From: Clostridium_AT stratigraminis
GTDB taxonomy: Bacteria; Bacillota; Clostridia; Clostridiales; Clostridiaceae
Length of the DNA stretch: 64,000 nucleotides
NCBI RefSeq assembly: GCF_045310675.1
Contig: NZ_JBJHZZ010000001.1
Location: 496,001-560,000 of the forward strand
Reading direction: 5' to 3'
Part shown: positions 59,925 to 64,000 of the stretch, in pieces
Numbering within the stretch: the stretch's first letter is position 1
How the letters are laid out: every line of letters begins with the position of its first letter
Program-made: the position numbers and the translations under genes
The notes under the pieces: generated by a model
What the model saw: only the letters and a program-made list of their open reading frames with translations
Told to the model about the DNA's origin: nothing
Database searches by the model: none

Positions 59925-59970
59925 AGGGGGTGAATATTACTTCAAAATACATTTGAAGTAATAGCTTATG
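59925..59970 (+). promoter_or_regulatory. pyrG: Hairpin-split ribosome binding site of pyrG
   Basis: AGGGGG (59925-59930) is the only good ribosome site, yet it is 37 bases from the ATG at 59968. Between them a perfect 12-base stem (59935-59946 with 59952-59963) closes a 5-base loop. With the stem folded, TGAA plus GCTT leave 8 bases between the site and the ATG, the normal distance. Confidence 0.65.
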
Positions 59971-61578
59971 AAAAATACAAAATATATATTCGTCACTGGT
60001 GGAGTAGTTTCATCACTTGGAAAAGGGATAACTGCAGCATCCTTAGGAAGACTTCTTAAAAATAGAGGAATAAAAGTTTCAATTCAAAAGTTTGATCCAT
60101 ATTTAAATGTTGATCCGGGAACCATGAGTCCTTATCAGCATGGTGAGGTTTTTGTAACAGATGATGGAGCTGAAACAGATTTGGATTTAGGGCATTATGA
60201 AAGATTTATCGATGAAAATTTAAGTAAAAATAGCAACGTTACAACAGGAAAGGTGTATTGGTCAGTTATTTCTAAGGAAAGAAAAGGAGATTATCTAGGT
60301 GGTACAGTACAAGTAATTCCACATATAACAAATGAAATAAAACAAAGGGTGTATAGAGTTGCTAAGGAAAGAGAAATAGATGTAGTTATTACTGAAATTG
60401 GTGGAACTGTTGGCGACATAGAATCACTTCCTTTTTTAGAAGCAATTAGACAGATTAAATATGAAGTAGGAAGAGAAAATGTATGCTTTATTCATGTTAC
60501 TCTTGTTCCATTCTTAGGAAAGGCCGGAGAACTTAAAACTAAACCAACCCAACATTCTGTTAAGGAATTAAGAGGCATAGGTATTCAACCTGATATTATT
60601 GTTTGTCGTTCTGAAAAACCTCTATCTGAAGATTTAAAAGGCAAAATAGGATTGTTCTGTAATATTGATGGTAGATCGGTAATTCAAAATCTTGATGCAG
60701 AAAATTTGTATGAAGTACCTCTAATGCTTCATGAGGAAGGTTTAGATACTCTCGTTTGTGAAAAGCTTAGTCTTCCATGTGGCGATATAGATAACAATGA
60801 ATGGACAGCTATGGTAAAGAAGTTAAAGAACCTTTCTAGCACTGTAAATATCGCATTAGTTGGAAAATATGTAGAGCTTCACGATGCTTACATATCAGTT
60901 GTAGAAGCACTAAATCACGGCGGATTAAGTAATGATGCAAATGTAAATATAAAATGGATAAATTCAGTAGATTTAGATAAGGAAAATGTAGGTAACTTAC
61001 TAGCAGATGTAGATGGAATTTTGGTTCCTGGTGGTTTTGGAGATAGAGGCATTGAAGGAAAAATAGAAGCCATAAAGTATGCTCGTGAAAATAAAGTACC
61101 TTTTCTTGGGATATGTCTTGGAATGCAGTGTGCAGTAATTGAATTTGCAAGAAATGTATTAGGCTTTAAAGATGCACATAGCTCAGAAATAAATCCAGAG
61201 ACAAACTACCCAGTTATAGATTTAATGCCAGATCAGAAGGACATAGATGAAATGGGAGGAACTATGAGACTTGGTTTATACCCATGTAAACTATCTAAGG
61301 AAAGCTTTGCTTTTGAAGCATATAATGAAGACTTAATTTATGAAAGACATAGACATAGATATGAATTTAATAATGAATATAGAAAACCTCTTACTGAAGC
61401 TGGTCTAGTACTTTCAGGAACAAGTCCTGATGGAAGACTTGTGGAAATAGTAGAACTAAAAGATCATCCTTGGTTTGTGGGCGTTCAATTTCACCCTGAA
61501 CTAAAATCAAGACCAAATAGACCCCACGCACTTTTTAAAGATTTTATAGAAGCTGCTATGAAAACTAAGGTAAAATAA
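59968..61578 (+). CDS. pyrG: CTP synthase
   Basis: A 536-residue enzyme. The N-terminal synthetase domain has FVTGGVVSSLGKGITAASLG-type P-loop, DPYLNVDPGTMSPYQHGEVF and EIGGTVGDIE. The C-terminal class-I glutamine amidotransferase has GICLGMQCA near residue 380 (nucleophile Cys) and FHPELKSRP near 508 (His and Glu). It makes CTP from UTP, ATP and glutamine. An in-frame stop lies just before the ATG, so the start at 59968 is firm, even though no ribosome site is at normal linear distance. A terminator follows. Confidence 0.97.
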   Translation: MKNTKYIFVTGGVVSSLGKGITAASLGRLLKNRGIKVSIQKFDPYLNVDPGTMSPYQHGEVFVTDDGAETDLDLGHYERFIDENLSKNSNVTTGKVYWSVISKERKGDYLGGTVQVIPHITNEIKQRVYRVAKEREIDVVITEIGGTVGDIESLPFLEAIRQIKYEVGRENVCFIHVTLVPFLGKAGELKTKPTQHSVKELRGIGIQPDIIVCRSEKPLSEDLKGKIGLFCNIDGRSVIQNLDAENLYEVPLMLHEEGLDTLVCEKLSLPCGDIDNNEWTAMVKKLKNLSSTVNIALVGKYVELHDAYISVVEALNHGGLSNDANVNIKWINSVDLDKENVGNLLADVDGILVPGGFGDRGIEGKIEAIKYARENKVPFLGICLGMQCAVIEFARNVLGFKDAHSSEINPETNYPVIDLMPDQKDIDEMGGTMRLGLYPCKLSKESFAFEAYNEDLIYERHRHRYEFNNEYRKPLTEAGLVLSGTSPDGRLVEIVELKDHPWFVGVQFHPELKSRPNRPHALFKDFIEAAMKTKVK

Positions 61579-61582
61579 TAGG

Positions 61583-61612
61583 AAAAAGATTCACCTGGGT
61601 GAATCTTTTTTT
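61583..61612 (+). terminator. Terminator after pyrG
   Basis: The 13-base arms AAAAAGATTCACC (61583-61595) and GGTGAATCTTTTT (61598-61610) with a very tight centre, followed by more T. Confidence 0.8.
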
Positions 61613-61746
61613 AAAAAATTTCAAAATTACATGTCGAATTAAAAATATGCCTTTTGGAAAAGTGCGGTTTTATTTTTGAAGGAATTCTTTAAGATTTATA
61701 GAATAATAATATTAAAATAAATATAAAATATTTGGAGGCGAGAAAG

Positions 61747-62091
61747 GTGCTGATTAATTCTAAAATAAGCATTGCATTAAAGAACGCCTATGAGCAATAT
61801 GAAATTAAAGAAATATCTATTTTCGAAATTGAGAAGCTGAAAATGGCTTTCCCGTGCATTCATATTAATTCTAAAGGACATAAGCAATTAAGTTTTACAA
61901 TTAAGTGCCCATTATGTGGAGAGGTACACTATTATAAATATAATATAAATGATTTTCTTAAAAGAGAAGTTATTATTGGCGGCTGTGAAACTTTAGGAGT
62001 ACCAATTTTTTATATTGGTAATGAGAGTAAGGTACATGAAAGAGTTAACAAAGTAAATGAGCAAAAAAGTGATTTGATTGTTATGTTTTGA
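61747..62091 (+). CDS. Hypothetical protein with a CxxC motif, between pyrG and rho
   Basis: A 114-residue protein of a family I do not recognise. The N-terminal part is a helix-rich INSKISIALKNAYEQYEIKEI. The central region has Cys at FPCIH, IKCPLCGEVHYY and GGCETLG; CPLCGEVHYY looks like one half of a zinc knuckle or a rubredoxin-type turn. The end is charged, and there is no membrane span. GTG at 61747 has GGAGG 8 bases upstream; the TTG at 61732 is before it. It is a single-gene unit with its own terminator, so expression is independent of rho. Confidence 0.65.
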   Translation: MLINSKISIALKNAYEQYEIKEISIFEIEKLKMAFPCIHINSKGHKQLSFTIKCPLCGEVHYYKYNINDFLKREVIIGGCETLGVPIFYIGNESKVHERVNKVNEQKSDLIVMF

Positions 62092-62112
62092 GTGAGTAAA
62101 TTCACTCTTTTT
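62090..62112 (+). terminator. Terminator overlapping the stop of the hypothetical gene
   Basis: GAGTGA (62090-62095) and TCACTC (62102-62107) with a 6-base loop, followed by TTTTT. Confidence 0.6.
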
Positions 62113-62244
62113 ATTTTAAAATAAAAAAATGGATTAAAATTATAAAATAGTATATAATGTATAAGGTATTACATTTCATGGTAGTTCTTTTTGAAATCCC
62201 AATAAATTATTAAATATATAAGTGAATATTTGGAGGTGTATTGT

Positions 62245-63744
62245 TTGCTTAGCAAAGAATTAGAAGTTAAAACTCTAACGGAGCTTAGAGATATTGCTAA
62301 GGAACTTGGTATTAAAAACATATCAAAGTTTAAAAAAGCAGAGCTTATTGAAGAAATTAGCAAGGTTTCTCCTGCGTCCATTGAAACGAATGGAGTAGTT
62401 CTTAGAGAAAAGATAACTCCCAAAAAGGATGAAGTTAAAGAAGAATCTGAAAAATCTTATGTAAAGAGTGAAGAAATTAAAGCTGTAACTACGAATTTAA
62501 ACACAGCTTATGAACCTGCCCCAAAGTCTGAGCCTATCATAGAAAAAGTTTCCTTTGAAGAAAAAAGAGAAAGACTTAAAGAAATGATAGATGAATCTGA
62601 TACTGCTAGAGGAGTATTAGATGTTATTGAAAATAGTTTTGGCTTTTTAAGAGGACAAAATTATCTTTCTGGACCAAATGACATTTATGTATCTCCTTCA
62701 CAAATTAGACGCTTCAATTTAAGAACAGGTGATATGGTTGAAGGTAAGGTAAGAACCCCTAAAGAGGGAGAAAAGTTTAAAGCTCTATTATATGTACAAG
62801 GTGTAAACGGTGAAAACCCTGAAAGAGCTGTAGGAAGAAAAAAATTTGAAACTTTAACCCCTATTTATCCTGAAGAAAGAATCAAATTAGAAACAAGTAC
62901 ACTAGATTTATCCTCGAGATTAATGGATATTATTTCACCATTAGGTAAAGGACAAAGAGGTATCATAGTTGCACCTCCTAAGGCTGGTAAAACTACTCTT
63001 CTTAAAAAAGTTGCCAATAGTATTAGTAAAAATCACCCTGAAATAAAATTAATAGTGCTTTTAATAGATGAAAGACCTGAAGAGGTTACTGATATGCAGC
63101 GTTCTATTAATGGTGAAGTTATATTTTCAACCTTTGATGAAGAGCCAGATCATCATACAAAGGTTGCAGAAATGGTACTTGAAAGAGCAAAGAGGATGGT
63201 AGAGCAAGGTCAGGATGTGGTTATTTTATTAGACAGTATAACAAGACTTTCAAGGGCCTACAATCTTACAATAACTCCAACTGGGCGTACACTTTCTGGA
63301 GGATTAGATCCTGGAGCACTTATAAATCCTAAAAAATTCTTTGGTGCTGCAAGAAACATTGAAGAAGGTGGAAGTCTTACTATTCTTGCCACAGCTCTAG
63401 TTGAAACAGGAAGCAGAATGGATGATATGATTTTTGAAGAATTTAAGGGAACAGGAAATATGGAAGTTCACTTAGATAGAAAGCTGCAAGAAAGAAGAAT
63501 ATTTCCTGCTATTGATATTTATAAATCTGGTACAAGAAGAGAAGACTTACTTTTAACTTCTAAAGAGCAAGAGGTTATCTTTAATATCAGAAGGGTTATG
63601 TACAAAGAAAATAGTGCAGATCTAGTTACAGAAAAGCTAATAGAACATATGGCTAAAACAAAAAATAATGATGATTTCTTAGAAATCTTTATGAAAAACG
63701 ATATTTTAAAAAGAGATAATGGAAAAGAAAAATGGGAAAGGTAA
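62245..63744 (+). CDS. rho: Transcription termination factor Rho
   Basis: A 499-residue RNA helicase. The N-terminal helical SAP-like domain is ELEVKTLTELRDIAKELG, then a charged linker of ~70 residues, the RNA-binding cold-shock-type domain (GFLRGQNYLSGPNDIYVS) and the RecA-type motor with Walker A APPKAGKTTLLKK near residue 243, VLLIDERPEEV, and DSITRLSRAYN. It ends transcription at Rho-dependent sites. The linker between the N-terminal helices and the RNA-binding domain is longer than in E. coli Rho. The start is TTG 62245, with GGAGGTG 6 bases upstream. Confidence 0.96.
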   Translation: MLSKELEVKTLTELRDIAKELGIKNISKFKKAELIEEISKVSPASIETNGVVLREKITPKKDEVKEESEKSYVKSEEIKAVTTNLNTAYEPAPKSEPIIEKVSFEEKRERLKEMIDESDTARGVLDVIENSFGFLRGQNYLSGPNDIYVSPSQIRRFNLRTGDMVEGKVRTPKEGEKFKALLYVQGVNGENPERAVGRKKFETLTPIYPEERIKLETSTLDLSSRLMDIISPLGKGQRGIIVAPPKAGKTTLLKKVANSISKNHPEIKLIVLLIDERPEEVTDMQRSINGEVIFSTFDEEPDHHTKVAEMVLERAKRMVEQGQDVVILLDSITRLSRAYNLTITPTGRTLSGGLDPGALINPKKFFGAARNIEEGGSLTILATALVETGSRMDDMIFEEFKGTGNMEVHLDRKLQERRIFPAIDIYKSGTRREDLLLTSKEQEVIFNIRRVMYKENSADLVTEKLIEHMAKTKNNDDFLEIFMKNDILKRDNGKEKWER

Positions 63745-63760
63745 ATCCTTTCCCATTTTT
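63728..63760. terminator. Bidirectional terminator between rho and rpmE
   Basis: The perfect 14-base arms at 63728-63741 and 63747-63760 with a 5-base loop include the rho stop codon. A and T runs on the two sides suit both convergent transcripts. Confidence 0.85.
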
Positions 63761-63967
63761 TTATTCTGTAATATTGAACTTCCTTCTAAATTTCTCAACT
63801 CTTCCACCTACGTCAACAATCTTTTGACGTCCAGTGTAGAATGGATGGCATTTAGAGCATATTTCTACTTTTAGTTCTTTCTTAACAGAACCAGTTGTAA
63901 ATGTGTTTCCACATGCACACTTAACCACAGCGTCTTGGTGGTATTCTGGATGTATGCCTTCTCTCAT
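63761..63967 (-). CDS. rpmE: 50S ribosomal protein L31, zinc-binding type
   Basis: A 68-residue L31. It has MREGIHPEYHQDAVVKCACGN, then EICSKCHPFYTGRQK and VEKFRRKF. The four Cys (CAC and CSKC) make the zinc site of the C+ form, which in Bacillus is replaced by a Cys-free form under zinc starvation. ATG at 63967 has GAGGTG upstream; the longer frame from 63985 begins before that site. It is convergent with rho, a common clostridial arrangement. Confidence 0.95.
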   Translation of the reverse strand: MREGIHPEYHQDAVVKCACGNTFTTGSVKKELKVEICSKCHPFYTGRQKIVDVGGRVEKFRRKFNITE

Positions 63968-64000
63968 TTCATTCACCTCTTTCAATTATCGAATATGTTT

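Noticed and set aside
59930..59956. Leader peptide starting at GTG 59930 before pyrG
   Set aside because: The ribosome site abuts the GTG with no spacer, and the peptide would have only eight residues, falling inside the hairpin.

Overview
The window is a 64-kb piece of an AT-rich chromosome from an endospore-forming Firmicute, most likely Clostridium in the strict sense. The evidence is the low-GC codon use, strong Shine-Dalgarno sites with frequent TTG and GTG starts, and the clostridial gene set: SipL with its LysM domain, YabG, Veg, GerKA/KB/KC, SpoIIR, YpeB, rubrerythrin, CphA/CphB and a T-box. No rRNA, tRNA, CRISPR array, prophage or transposase was seen. The content is mostly ordinary chromosome; the unusual signals are regulatory.

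Layout. 1-5.1 kb: the tail of a LysE-like exporter, a GDSL hydrolase, a small ORF, larC and larB of the nickel-pincer cofactor pathway, and a solitary sugar-binding lipoprotein. 5.1-18.5 kb: two copies of a divergent spore-coat module (GT4 glycosyltransferase on the minus strand, CotS-family kinase-fold proteins on the plus strand). Between the copies lie a Crp/Fnr regulator divergent from an Fe-S protein, a radical-SAM DNA-repair pair under an SOS-type promoter, an unusual array of modular hairpins in front of a YdcF-like gene, and a MATE exporter. 18.6-22 kb: yabG, veg and sipL, which partly keeps the yabG-veg order of Bacillus, plus a candidate antisense-oriented small RNA. 22-31.6 kb: addB, addA, yhaM and pepT. 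31.6-38.7 kb: rubrerythrin, an orphan adk, a second MATE exporter, a polysaccharide deacetylase, a radical SAM/SPASM protein, small membrane and metal-domain proteins, and a nitrilase-family hydrolase. 38.8-44.8 kb: sbcD, sbcC, an AEC carrier and a thioredoxin-like protein. 44.8-46 kb: a T-box leader with two successive antiterminator/terminator modules, in front of an internally deleted archaeal-type aspS. 46.2-49.6 kb: cphB and cphA (cyanophycin). 49.8-59.6 kb: ispE, the gerK germinant-receptor operon, spoIIR, ypeB, ddl, a DUF1934 gene and a sigma-54 activator without a sensor domain. 59.9-64 kb: pyrG with an unusual hairpin-split ribosome binding site, an unknown Cys-containing protein, rho and rpmE.

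Many genes serve sporulation and germination (CotS/GT4 coat module, YabG, SipL, SpoIIR, YpeB, GerK, possibly cyanophycin). Matches to forespore and mother-cell sigma-factor promoters support this: SigK at the cotS modules and yabG, SigF at spoIIR, SigG at ypeB. A second theme is DNA maintenance (AddAB, SbcCD, the LexA-box radical-SAM operon). Promoter and operator calls are consensus matches by eye and were not scored by computation.
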